Below, in pieces: positions 8,018 through 16,201 of a stretch of DNA of 64,000 nt. The first letter of the stretch is position 1. Each line of letters starts with the position of its first letter. The stretch spans positions 108,995-172,994 of the forward strand of contig DHJC01000015.1 of NCBI GenBank assembly GCA_002404155.1. Direction: 5' to 3'. The position numbers and the translations under genes are program-made. The notes under the pieces are model-generated. The model did no database searches. It had not been told where the DNA came from and saw only the letters and a list, made by a program, of their open reading frames with translations. This stretch comes from Chloroflexi bacterium UBA4730 (lineage in GTDB: Bacteria > Chloroflexota > Limnocylindria > P2-11E).

Positions 8018-8673
8018 TAGGCGAACACAGGACGTGCGATCAGTAGCCCGTCCTCGCGCACGACGGGCAGCGCGAAGTCGAACCGATCGACCTCCAGCGC
8101 CAACTCGGCGTCGCGGCGTGGGAACCAGTCCGGCCATTGCTCCGCGGGGGCGAGCGAGATCCCCGGCTGCGGCGGCGCGGCGTCCAGCAGCAGCTGCTCC
8201 AGGTATGCCGCGCAGATCTCGTCCTCGCCATGATCGTCACCGTCACGTGTGCCCATCGCGACGAGCGAGACCTCGTTGCGACCGCGCAGGTATCGGCCGG
8301 TCGCGGCAGCGATCACCAGGCTACCGAGCACGATCTCGGTGGCGCCAGCAGCCGCGACGACGCCCTGGGTACCCGAGCTGGTCCGCTGGACGACGCGGCG
8401 CCCATCGAGCCGCAGGCCATCGATCTTTGACGGCGAGTTGCCGAGGTCGAAGCCCAGGATCGGCTTGCCGCCGATCTCGCCGGTGAGGAACAGCGTCGGA
8501 TCGGCGGCCTTCATCGCCAGGGCCTGCTCGTGATCGGCCAGCAGCACGACGTCGCGCGCGCCAGCCGCAACACAGAACGCGGCGGTCGTGAATGCGCGGA
8601 ATACGTCGATGATCACCGCGGTGCCGGTCGCCTCGCGGGCACCCTCGACGAGGCTGAGCCGCCGGATGTGCAC
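8017..8673 (-). CDS. 2-phosphosulfolactate phosphatase (ComB) family protein
   Basis: 218 residues with the ComB (PF04029) pattern: AVIIDVFRAFTTAAF near the N-terminus, GEIGGKPILGFDLGNSP near 75, and QRTSSGTQGVVAA near 100. ComB removes phosphate from 2-phosphosulfolactate in coenzyme M synthesis in methanogens. Bacterial homologues are common without CoM synthesis, so the substrate here is unknown. The GTG start overlaps by one base the TAG of the FAD oxidoreductase gene; it is the third gene of an MBL-FAD-ComB operon. Confidence 0.8.
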   Translation of the reverse strand: MHIRRLSLVEGAREATGTAVIIDVFRAFTTAAFCVAAGARDVVLLADHEQALAMKAADPTLFLTGEIGGKPILGFDLGNSPSKIDGLRLDGRRVVQRTSSGTQGVVAAAGATEIVLGSLVIAAATGRYLRGRNEVSLVAMGTRDGDDHGEDEICAAYLEQLLLDAAPPQPGISLAPAEQWPDWFPRRDAELALEVDRFDFALPVVREDGLLIARPVFA

Positions 8674-9878
8674 TAGAGGACGGTCGTAGTGAAGGGCCTG
8701 CGTCCCGTACGGAAGCGCTCGATCGAAAGATCGGCGATGTCGAGCGTCGTGGCCTTGCCGTCGAGCAGCTCCTCGACGATGAGCTGGGCGGTCGCGGGCG
8801 TGTGCATGAACCCGTGGCCGGAGAATCCCGCGGCGATGTACAGACCCGGCGTCCCGGGCACCGCGCCGACGATCGGATGCTCGTCGGGGGTCATCTCGTA
8901 GTTGCACGACCAGCGGTCGGTGATCTTCAGATGCGCGAACGGCTCCATGCGCCGCGCGCCACGGGCCTTCACCCAGGACTCGAACTGCGGTGGAACGTCG
9001 GCGGAATCGAGGGCCGGCGCGTCGAACGACGGCGGCGGCGCGGCGGGACCCTTCTCGATCGCACCGTCGGCGGTGAGGTTGGGCATCGCGAAACGCTGGG
9101 CCGCGCCCTTCGGGCGGAAGTGGAGACCGGACTCCCACTCGATGACCAGCGGGATCGACGCGAGCTTCGGGAACGGCCCGGCCGCCTCCATGATCGAGCG
9201 GCGGTACGGCCAGATGGGCACGCGCACGCCCGCGGTCGCGGCGAGCGGCGCGGTCCACGCACCTGTCGCGAGCAGCACGCGATCGGCGCGGATCTCGCCG
9301 TCATTCGTGCGTGCGCCGATCACGCGGCCGTTCTCGGTGATGAGCGCGTCGACCCGCACGTGCTCGACGAGTCGGACGCCTTCGAGCGCCGCAGCGGCGG
9401 CGAAGCCTGCGAGCGCGTCGACCGGCACACCGTAGCCGTCGCGCGCGCCGAAGCGTCCGCCCTTCAGATCGTCGGTGCGGATCCCCGGCACGAGCCTGGC
9501 GATCCGCTGCGGTCCGACCATCTCGACCTCGACGCCGAGCCGCTCGTACAACGGCATCGGTGCTCGCAGCGCGGCCATGCCGTCAGCCGTCTCCGCCACG
9601 AACAGATAGCCGTTCTGCTCGAAGTCGTGCGCGCTCGAGGTGAAGGACTCGAAGTCGCGCCAGAACTCCGTCGCGACCTGCGAGAGCCGCACGTCGAGCT
9701 CGTCGACGAATTGATGGCGGATCCCGCCAAGGCCACCCTTCGTCGTGCCCGAGCCGAGCCACGACTGTTCGACGAGGACCACGTCGGTCTCGCCGCGCTC
9801 GCCGAGGAAGAACGCCGTGGCCACGCCGACGATCCCGCCGCCGACGATGAGCGTCGACGCGCGGTCGGGTACGGTCAG
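8673..9878 (-). CDS. FAD-dependent oxidoreductase (DAO / sarcosine oxidase beta-like)
   Basis: 401 residues. The N-terminal dinucleotide-binding motif VGGGIVGVATAFFL, SGTTKGGLGGIRHQ near 43 and the C-terminal AAGFSGHGFMHTPATAQL place it in the DAO family (PF01266), which oxidises secondary amines or amino acids such as sarcosine or glycine. Start problem: between the previous stop and the Rossmann motif there is no ATG, GTG or TTG. The best start is CTG at 9876-9878, which overlaps the TGA of the MBL gene (CTGA) and has GGAG 8 nt upstream. The nearest GTG would add about 30 unrelated residues. Substrate not determinable. Confidence 0.85.
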   Translation of the reverse strand: MTVPDRASTLIVGGGIVGVATAFFLGERGETDVVLVEQSWLGSGTTKGGLGGIRHQFVDELDVRLSQVATEFWRDFESFTSSAHDFEQNGYLFVAETADGMAALRAPMPLYERLGVEVEMVGPQRIARLVPGIRTDDLKGGRFGARDGYGVPVDALAGFAAAAALEGVRLVEHVRVDALITENGRVIGARTNDGEIRADRVLLATGAWTAPLAATAGVRVPIWPYRRSIMEAAGPFPKLASIPLVIEWESGLHFRPKGAAQRFAMPNLTADGAIEKGPAAPPPSFDAPALDSADVPPQFESWVKARGARRMEPFAHLKITDRWSCNYEMTPDEHPIVGAVPGTPGLYIAAGFSGHGFMHTPATAQLIVEELLDGKATTLDIADLSIERFRTGRRPFTTTVL

Positions 9879-10708
9879 TCCGCCAGCTCCGTGAAGCGGT
9901 ACTTGCCGTCCACGCTCGTCACGGTGCCGAAGCGCGGGAGGTCGTGGGTGAACCCGACGATCCACTGCTCCTCGACCGCCCGCGCGAGGATCGTGCGCTT
10001 CGCCTCGAGGGTATCGAGCGGGAAGAGGTCCTGCGCCGGGATCCACGGAAGCGGCAAGTGGTGGCGATCGGGCATGAAGTCCGACGAGAAGAACGCGGTC
10101 CGCCTGCCATCGGTCACCCGCACGGTCTGGGTACCCCGGGTGTGGCCCTGCACGCGATCGAGGCGGATGCCCGGCAGGATCTCGACGGCCTCGTCGATGA
10201 GCTCGAGCTTGCCGGCGGCCTCGAGCGGCGCGAAGTCGTCCGGAAAGTACGAGGCCCGGGTGCGCTCGTTCGTGTTCAGCGCGTCCACCCACTCGAGGCG
10301 CTGGAACACGTAGCTCGCGCGCGGGAACGCCGCGACGAGCGTGTCGCCGTCGCGGCGGGTGTTCCCGCCCGAGTGGTCGAAGTGCAGATGCGTGTTCACG
10401 ACGAGCGTGACGTCCTCCGGCTGCACTCCGCGTTTCGCGAGCTCGTTCAAGAGCTGCGGGGGCCGTTCGATCCCGTAGATGCCGCGCTGCTTGTCGGTCA
10501 GCTTCGAGCCCGCGCCGGTCTCGACGAGGACGACGTGGTCCGCATCGCGGATGAGGACGCAGTTCATGTCCATCGTGACGCGGTTGAGCTCGTCCGCCGC
10601 CTTCTGCGTGCTCCAGAGCACCTTCGGGACGACCCCGAACATCGCGCCGCCGTCGATCTTGAACGTGCCGTCGCTGAAGATGTCGATCTGGAAGTGTCCG
10701 AAGCGCAT
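9875..10708 (-). CDS. MBL-fold metallo-hydrolase
   Basis: 277 residues with the metallo-beta-lactamase fold. The dimetal motif THLHFDHSGG lies near residue 130, VQGHTRGTQ supplies a further His near 195, FFSSDFMP the bridging Asp near 215, and FTHD a late His near 255. The overall form resembles quorum-quenching lactonases and related hydrolases (AttM/AhlD-like), but the substrate is unknown. First gene of an operon with the FAD enzyme and ComB-like protein. It has a CATACT box 6 nt before its ATG, overlapping the divergent GNAT promoter. Confidence 0.85.
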   Translation of the reverse strand: MRFGHFQIDIFSDGTFKIDGGAMFGVVPKVLWSTQKAADELNRVTMDMNCVLIRDADHVVLVETGAGSKLTDKQRGIYGIERPPQLLNELAKRGVQPEDVTLVVNTHLHFDHSGGNTRRDGDTLVAAFPRASYVFQRLEWVDALNTNERTRASYFPDDFAPLEAAGKLELIDEAVEILPGIRLDRVQGHTRGTQTVRVTDGRRTAFFSSDFMPDRHHLPLPWIPAQDLFPLDTLEAKRTILARAVEEQWIVGFTHDLPRFGTVTSVDGKYRFTELAD

Positions 10709-10713
10709 GGTGG

Positions 10714-10720
10714 GAGTATG
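10714..10720. promoter_or_regulatory. overlapping divergent -10 boxes
   Basis: On the plus strand GAGTAT (10714-10719) is 6 nt before the GTG at 10726. On the minus strand CATACT (10715-10720) is 6 nt before the ATG at 10708. Divergent leaderless promoters sharing the same bases would compete for polymerase. Inferred from position only. Confidence 0.4.
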
Positions 10721-10725
10721 GAGAA

Positions 10726-11133
10726 GTGGAGATCCGGACGTACCGCGACGGCGACGGCGATCGGCTGCGGACGTTCTGGCTGGCGTGCGGCGTCAAGATC
10801 CGCCCCGGCGATGACGACGCGGGGCTCCTGCGTTTCGCCGCGCGCAATCCGGAACTGATGCTCCTGGCGGAGGAGGATGGCCACCTCGTCGGTTCCGCGC
10901 TCGGCGGCTGGGACGGCCGGCGGGGCTGGCTCTATCACGTCGCCGTGCATCGCGACGAGCGTCGCCGCGGGATCGGCCGCACGCTCGTGGCCGAGATGGA
11001 GCGGCGGATGCGCGAGCTCGGCTGCCCGAAGCTGAACCTCATCGCGTGGGATGACAACACGTACGCCATGCGGTTCTGGGAGGCGCTCGGCTACCGCCGC
11101 GAGAAAACGGTCGAGTACGCCAAGGAGTTGTAG
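10726..11133 (+). CDS. GNAT-family N-acetyltransferase (YpeA-like)
   Basis: 135 residues. Motif A of the GNAT fold, LYHVAVHRDERRRGIGRTLV, with the R/QxxGxG/A acetyl-CoA loop, lies near residue 66. Motif B (WDDNTYAMRFWEALGYRRE) closes the fold. The size and pattern match YpeA-type single-domain acetyltransferases; the acceptor is unknown. The GTG start is supported by a GAGTAT box 6 nt upstream and by the MEIRTYRDGD start typical of GNAT proteins. Confidence 0.85.
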   Translation: MEIRTYRDGDGDRLRTFWLACGVKIRPGDDDAGLLRFAARNPELMLLAEEDGHLVGSALGGWDGRRGWLYHVAVHRDERRRGIGRTLVAEMERRMRELGCPKLNLIAWDDNTYAMRFWEALGYRREKTVEYAKEL

Positions 11134-11142
11134 CGACCGATC

Positions 11143-12516
11143 TCAGTAGAAAACGAGGCGACCGTCGGCCAGCCACCGCCCGAAGGCCCCCGACAGGCCG
11201 AAGCCGGCGCCGGCGGTCCGGCCGGTCACGAGGTCGATCAGCGTGAATCCCGAGTACCCCGCGCCGCCGGCCTGGGGCTGAAGGATGTATCGCGCGTCGG
11301 GGGACATGTACCACCCGCCGCCGCGATAGCGCTGATGCTCCGCGCCGTCGAAGCCCATGACGAGACCGAGCAATTGGGCTCCCGCACCTGGCTCACCGGG
11401 GTCGCGCACGACCAGGAGCTCGCCGGTGGGGAACGATGAGACGTAGAGCACGCCTCCCTCGATCGTGCGCACGGTCTGCCCTGTCGCGACGTCGACGATC
11501 CGCACCCGAGCCTTGGCCGCTCCGGCTTCGGAGTCGCTGTCGATCCCTGCGAGTAGCTTTCCGTCGCGAGACCACGCGAGCGACACGCGAGCGTCCGCGC
11601 CATACCGACGGAATGGTCCCGCCATCCGCGTGACCGCGCCGTCGCTGAGGTCGACCACCGCGATGTGTCCGTCGGCGTTGTACCCCCACAGCGCGACGCG
11701 ATCGCCCGCCGGGTTCGGGACCGCGGTCCACGGCAGGCCGCCGACCGCACCGCTGGCATCCGCGATGGACCGCATCGCGCTGCCGACGCCGTCGCCGACC
11801 CAGACGTTGCGTCCGACGATCAGCAGTCGCCCGTCAGGCAGCCAGTCGGCGAACGCAAATGGCCCGTCGGCAGCGGTCGGCTGCGCGAGCGGCGCACTGG
11901 CACGCGTCGCGAGCTCGATCATCGCGGGCGCTACGGCACTGGGAGGCGCGATCGCCTGGTACGTGATCGCGTGTCGGCCATCGGGCGACACCGTGAGCGC
12001 GCCCGCGGAGCCGATGCGGAACGAGGTGGCCGCGGTGCGGGAGCCACCGGTCGCGATCGCGTACAGCTCGTCGACCGTGAACTCGCCGACCACGCGTGTC
12101 GCCGGAAAGTCGAGGTGCACGGTGAACAGCCCGAGCACCGCGCTGTTGTCGGCGGCGCGCGTCTCGGGGACCTTGAACGAGAGATTCTCGTTCGCCTCGG
12201 CGAACACGAGCCGCACGGTCCGGTCATCGGTCCAGGTGAGCGCAGCGGTCTTCGGCAGCCAGGTCTCGAGGAACGCGCGGTCGACCGCGAACGGGAAGGT
12301 CATGACGATCGTGACCGAGCCGCCTGTCGGCGTCAGCGTGAACCCAGTGCCGTCGGTGTAAGGCGCGCCGTTCACCGTGATGCGGACGGCGGAGCCCGGC
12401 AGCGGACCCGTCGGGGCCGCGGATGCCACCGAGGCCTTTGGCGAGGCCGAGCCGCCTGCGAGCGTCGAGCCGCAGGCGCCCAGGACCAATACGGCGGCAA
12501 GCACAATGGATCTCAC
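11143..12516 (-). CDS. WD40/TolB-like beta-propeller lipoprotein
   Basis: 457 residues. The N-terminus VRSIVLAAVLVLGACGS is a lipoprotein signal with lipobox LGAC. A first domain (about 40-170) looks beta-rich. From about residue 175 several blades of a propeller are visible (LTVSPDGRHAITY, FADWLPDGRLLIV, LAWSRDGKLLAGI, WYMSPDARYILQP). Such proteins are extracytoplasmic scaffolds or sensors; the partner is unknown. The start is GTG at 12516 to place the signal at the N-terminus. It is one of four secreted propeller or lipoprotein genes in this window. Confidence 0.75.
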   Translation of the reverse strand: MRSIVLAAVLVLGACGSTLAGGSASPKASVASAAPTGPLPGSAVRITVNGAPYTDGTGFTLTPTGGSVTIVMTFPFAVDRAFLETWLPKTAALTWTDDRTVRLVFAEANENLSFKVPETRAADNSAVLGLFTVHLDFPATRVVGEFTVDELYAIATGGSRTAATSFRIGSAGALTVSPDGRHAITYQAIAPPSAVAPAMIELATRASAPLAQPTAADGPFAFADWLPDGRLLIVGRNVWVGDGVGSAMRSIADASGAVGGLPWTAVPNPAGDRVALWGYNADGHIAVVDLSDGAVTRMAGPFRRYGADARVSLAWSRDGKLLAGIDSDSEAGAAKARVRIVDVATGQTVRTIEGGVLYVSSFPTGELLVVRDPGEPGAGAQLLGLVMGFDGAEHQRYRGGGWYMSPDARYILQPQAGGAGYSGFTLIDLVTGRTAGAGFGLSGAFGRWLADGRLVFY

Positions 12517-12591
12517 CAGCTCATGTTGCGTCCTGCCGCCAGTCCATCCGCGGCTGTATCGCCCGCCTGCCAAGCGGAGGAGCAGCACCCG

Positions 12592-12597
12592 CATAAT
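12592..12597 (+). promoter_or_regulatory. -10 box (leaderless) for proC
   Basis: CATAAT lies exactly 6 nt before the proC ATG (12604). This is one of the best consensus matches in the window and would give a leaderless proC transcript. Confidence 0.55.
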
Positions 12598-12603
12598 CCC
12601 GTC

Positions 12604-13443
12604 ATGGCGAGAGATCGGATGGCGTTCCTCGGCGGCGGCGTGATGGCCGAAGCGATGATCCGCGGCGTGCTCGACAAGCATCTCGTTCCACCGTCCCGGA
12701 TCACCGTCACCGGCCCGCGGCGTGAACGGCGCGCGGAACTCGCGAAGCAGTTCGGCATCACGGCCCTCGCGTCGAACCTGGATGCGGCGAAGGCGGCGGA
12801 CGTCGTCGTGCTCTCGGTGAAGCCGCAGGTGCTCCCGACGGTGATGAAGGAGCTTCGCGGGAAGCTGCGGGCCGATCAGCTCGTGATCTCGATCGTCGCC
12901 GGCGCGAACATGCGCGCGCTCGAGATCGGCCTCGCGCATCCAACGATCGTCCGCGCGATGCCCAACACGCCGGCGCAGGTGGGGATGGGCGTCACCGCGT
13001 GGTATCCGTCACACGCGGTGACGGCCGAGCAACGGGAGCGCACCAAGAGCATCGTCGCCGCGCTTGGCGAAGAGCTCATGGTCGAAGACGAGTCGTACAT
13101 CGACATGGCGACAGCGCTGTCGGCGACCGGCCCGACGTACGTCTTCCTCCTGATGGAGGCCCTCGTCGACGCGGGCGTGCATCTCGGGTTCTCGCGGCGC
13201 GTGGCCGAGGAGCTGGTACTGCGTACGGTCGAGGGCTCTGCGCTCTTCGCCCGCAAGAGCGGCCGGCATCTCGCGGAGCTGCGGAACATGGTCACCTCGC
13301 CGGGCGGCACGAGCGCGGCGGCGATCTATCAGCTCGAGAAGGGCTCGCTGCGGACCGTACTATCGAAAGCCGTGTACGCCGCATACCAGCGTGCGACCGA
13401 GCTCGGCGCCACCGCGGAACGGAAGGTCACGCAGGACGAATGA
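12604..13443 (+). CDS. proC: pyrroline-5-carboxylate reductase
   Basis: 279 residues. It catalyses the last step of proline synthesis, reducing pyrroline-5-carboxylate with NAD(P)H. MAFLGGGVMAEAMIRG is the N-terminal Rossmann motif. VKPQVLPTVM and MPNTPAQVGMG (near 120) are family signatures. The C-terminal dimer domain contains ALSATGPTYVFLLMEAL and MVTSPGGTSAAA. Length is normal for ProC. Its TGA overlaps the ATG of a small membrane protein gene (ATGA). Confidence 0.93.
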   Translation: MARDRMAFLGGGVMAEAMIRGVLDKHLVPPSRITVTGPRRERRAELAKQFGITALASNLDAAKAADVVVLSVKPQVLPTVMKELRGKLRADQLVISIVAGANMRALEIGLAHPTIVRAMPNTPAQVGMGVTAWYPSHAVTAEQRERTKSIVAALGEELMVEDESYIDMATALSATGPTYVFLLMEALVDAGVHLGFSRRVAEELVLRTVEGSALFARKSGRHLAELRNMVTSPGGTSAAAIYQLEKGSLRTVLSKAVYAAYQRATELGATAERKVTQDE

Positions 13444-13754
13444 AGAACGCCATCTCGATCGGTGTCGCACTCGTGGTCGGCGTGCTGCTCGCGTTCTACG
13501 ACCTCCGCACCGACGACACGGGGATCGAGGTCGGACTGCTGCTCATCGCCTCGATCACGCTCGCGGCGCTCGCGCCACGGCGCTGGTGGCTCATCGCGCT
13601 CTGTGTCGGCTTGCCGATCCCGATCGTCGAGATCGCGGTCGCCCATGCCTCAGTTTTTCCGCCTGGAGGGGTGGCCGCGCTCGGGGTGGCCATCGTGGGG
13701 GCGCTCATCGGGTTCGCGATCGGGCGTGCGTCGAGGAGCAGCGCGGCGGCGTAG
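13440..13754 (+). CDS. small membrane protein (104 aa)
   Basis: 104 residues with about four hydrophobic segments (approximately 4-20, 30-46, 50-70, 76-97) and a short basic C-terminus. No family recognised. It is coupled to proC through an ATGA overlap and so is probably co-transcribed; the function need not be related. Confidence 0.65.
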   Translation: MKNAISIGVALVVGVLLAFYDLRTDDTGIEVGLLLIASITLAALAPRRWWLIALCVGLPIPIVEIAVAHASVFPPGGVAALGVAIVGALIGFAIGRASRSSAAA

Positions 13755-13772
13755 CCCGCCCGCGGCTCGTCG

Positions 13773-14225
13773 TTAGTTCGGGTTGACCTGGCTGACCTCG
13801 AAGACCTCGCCGTTCCGCTGGATCCGGGCGTGAGCATCGACCGAGCGAAGCCACGCCGTGCCACCGGCCGCGAGGGCCTCGAACGTCTTCGCTTCGTGGA
13901 CGCTCGGCCAGAGCAGCGTCGTGTGCTCGTGGGGTGCGCCTTGCACGAGGAAGCGTTCGAGGTCCGTCCGATCCGCAAGGACGACCGCGCTACCGGACGT
14001 GGTGTCATCCGATGCCCAGTTCACCTGCCGTGATTGCCAGCGGCTGAGCCAGGCGGGGACGGCTCCGACGTGGCCGACGACGCCGATGAGCGGCGTCGGT
14101 CCGAAGTCCCAGAGCCATGCGGCCGTTTCGGCGACGATCTCCGGATCCGCGAGCGGACGCCACTCGCTGTCCGCGGGCGGGAGCTCGAGCACGAAACGGT
14201 CATACGCGACCTGGCTGACCTGCAT
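13773..14225 (-). CDS. hypothetical protein (150 aa)
   Basis: 150 residues, soluble, starting MQVSQVAYDRFVLELPPADSEW. It contains TPLIGVVGHVGAVPAW and a C-terminal NGEVFEVSQVN. No motif or family recognised and no signal peptide. ATG 14223-14225 and GTG one codon earlier are both possible starts. It stands alone between convergent proC-operon genes and the ABC permease genes; its upstream region carries a 14-bp palindrome (14289-14302). Confidence 0.6.
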   Translation of the reverse strand: MQVSQVAYDRFVLELPPADSEWRPLADPEIVAETAAWLWDFGPTPLIGVVGHVGAVPAWLSRWQSRQVNWASDDTTSGSAVVLADRTDLERFLVQGAPHEHTTLLWPSVHEAKTFEALAAGGTAWLRSVDAHARIQRNGEVFEVSQVNPN

Positions 14226-14288
14226 CACGACACTGGACTACGCCTGCGACCGCCGGGCTCACAGTCCCCTGGCGGGGGTGCTTTGGCT

Positions 14289-14302
14289 AGTACCCCGGTA
14301 CT
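14289..14302. promoter_or_regulatory. palindrome, possible operator
   Basis: AGTACC-CC-GGTACT, a perfect 6-bp inverted repeat about 64 bp upstream of the leftward gene starting at 14225 and just after the end of the permease gene. It could be an operator or a small hairpin; there is no further evidence. The rest of the 99-bp gap shows no recognised element. Confidence 0.3.
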
Positions 14303-14324
14303 ATGGGTGCGCAACGGCCTCCTA

Positions 14325-15218
14325 CTAGCGACTGCGGCGGAGCCTGGGGTCCAAGGCGTCGCGAAGGGCGTCGCCGAAGAAGTTGAACGAAAAGACCGCA
14401 AGGAAGATCCCGATCCCGGGTCCGATGCTCATCCACCACTTCAGATTCGAGAGGTACCGCTGCGAGTAATACACGTCCGCGCCCCACGTCGGCGTCGGCG
14501 GCTGCGCCCCAAGACCGAGGAACGACAGCGCGGCCTCAGCGAGCATCGCGCCGGCGATCGCCAGGGTCGCCTGCACGATGAGCGGGTTGGTGATGTTCGG
14601 GAAGATGTGACGAGCGACGATCCGGACGTCGCTGCAGCCGATCGTGCGCGCGGCCTCGATGTACTCACGATTCCGGGTGGCGAGTACCTGGCCGCGCGAC
14701 AGGCGGGTGAATCCCGGAATTGCGACGATGCCGATGGCGATCATCGCGTTGCGCAGGTCCGGACCCAAAGCCGCGGTTATCGCGATCGCGAGGAGCAGCG
14801 CGGGGAACGCGAGGAGTGCGTCGATGAGCCTCATCGAGACGAGGTCGAACACGCCACCGACGTATCCCGCCGCCATGCCGAGCGAGATCCCGATGACCGC
14901 ACCGATACCGACCGCGATCAGACCCACGGAGAGCGAGACCCGGGAGCCGAAGATGACGCGGGAGAGCACATCCCGCCCGACGTCATCCGTGCCGAACGGG
15001 TGCGACCCGGACGGCGGCTCTAGCGAAACGGCGCCATTGACCGCGATGGGATCGTACGGGGCGAGAAGTGGTGCGAAGATCGCGACGGCCACAAGGAAGA
15101 GCACGAGCCCACCGCCGATGAGGATGCGCGGATTCCGGCGGGCATTCTCCCAGGTGAGCCAGCCGCGCGCGCGTCGCGCGGCGTCGGTCGGGACGACGGC
15201 CTGCGCCTGCGTCGTCAT
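14325..15218 (-). CDS. ABC transporter permease, DppC/OppC type
   Basis: 297-residue inner-membrane permease of oligopeptide/dipeptide/nickel importers. The N-terminal OppC-type segment ends with APYDPIAVNG and HPFGTDDVGRDVLSR. Six membrane helices follow, and the cytoplasmic EAA loop reads EYIEAARTIGCSDVRIVARH. The start is ATG at 15216-15218, overlapping the TGA of the partner permease (ATGA). No ATPase genes follow; the next gene downstream is an unrelated hypothetical. Confidence 0.88.
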   Translation of the reverse strand: MTTQAQAVVPTDAARRARGWLTWENARRNPRILIGGGLVLFLVAVAIFAPLLAPYDPIAVNGAVSLEPPSGSHPFGTDDVGRDVLSRVIFGSRVSLSVGLIAVGIGAVIGISLGMAAGYVGGVFDLVSMRLIDALLAFPALLLAIAITAALGPDLRNAMIAIGIVAIPGFTRLSRGQVLATRNREYIEAARTIGCSDVRIVARHIFPNITNPLIVQATLAIAGAMLAEAALSFLGLGAQPPTPTWGADVYYSQRYLSNLKWWMSIGPGIGIFLAVFSFNFFGDALRDALDPRLRRSR

Positions 15219-16168
15219 GCCGCGGTCCGATACGAGATGCGCGGATCGAGCCATGCGTACAGGAGATCGACCAGCAGCGTCGACGCCATGAAGGAGAGCG
15301 CCGAGAACAGGACGATCGCCTGCACCACCGGGTAGTCGCGGCCGTTGATGCTGTCGATCGCGAGCTTCCCCACTCCGGGCCAGAGGAAGACGGTCTCGGT
15401 GATAAAGGCGCCCTCGATCACCGCACCGACCTGCAGGCCGATGATCGTGACAGCCGGGATGAGACCGTTCTTCAGCGCGTGCCGCACGATGACTCGCGTC
15501 TCGGAGAGACCTTTTGCGCGCGCGGTTCGCATGTAGTCCTGGCCGAACACATCGAGCAGGCTCGAGCGGATCTGGCGCATGTTCGCCGCGATGCTTGCGG
15601 TCGCGAGCGTGATCGCCGGCAGAACGAGGCGCCCGAGATTGTCGAGCGGGTCCTCGCCGAACGGGACGTAGCCGCCCGGGTGGGCGATCCGAAACACCAA
15701 GCCAAAGACGAGGATCAGCACGAGGCCGAGGAAGAAGTTCGGAAGAGACACACCGGCAAGCGTGATGCCGGTCGCGATGAGATCGAGCGGCGAGTTGTGG
15801 CGCACCGCTGACAGCGTGCCGACAACGAGCGCAACCACGATCGACAGCGCGATCGCGGTAAGACCGAGCTCGAGGGTCGCCGGCACGCGTTCGCCGATCG
15901 CCTCGAGGACGGGCTGATGAGTGCGGATGGAGCGGCCGAAATCGCCGGTGACCGCACGAGACATCCAGGCGACGTACTGGATCGGCAGCGGCTGATCGAG
16001 ACCGAGCTCATGGCGGACCGCGTCCATCGCCGCAGGATCGGGTTCCTCGCCGGCGATGATACGAACCGGATCGCCCGGTGTGAGGTGAAGAAGCGTGAAG
16101 ACGATGACCGTGACAAGGATGACCACGGGGATCATGAACACGAGGCGGCGAAGGACATATTGCGTCAC
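15215..16168 (-). CDS. ABC transporter permease, DppB/OppB type
   Basis: 317 residues. The classical DppB N-terminus (TQYVLRRLVFMIPVVILV, then HLTPGDPV) is followed by six transmembrane helices. The EAA loop (YMRTARAKGLSETRVIVRHA) contacts the ATPase. It pairs with the DppC-type permease downstream (4-base overlap) and with the lipoprotein binding protein 33 bases upstream. Start GTG at 16168. The substrate cannot be assigned among peptides, opines, nickel or sugars. Confidence 0.88.
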   Translation of the reverse strand: MTQYVLRRLVFMIPVVILVTVIVFTLLHLTPGDPVRIIAGEEPDPAAMDAVRHELGLDQPLPIQYVAWMSRAVTGDFGRSIRTHQPVLEAIGERVPATLELGLTAIALSIVVALVVGTLSAVRHNSPLDLIATGITLAGVSLPNFFLGLVLILVFGLVFRIAHPGGYVPFGEDPLDNLGRLVLPAITLATASIAANMRQIRSSLLDVFGQDYMRTARAKGLSETRVIVRHALKNGLIPAVTIIGLQVGAVIEGAFITETVFLWPGVGKLAIDSINGRDYPVVQAIVLFSALSFMASTLLVDLLYAWLDPRISYRTAA

Positions 16169-16201
16169 TTCGCCGCCTCCTTGCTCGAACTCAGGACAGG
16201 G

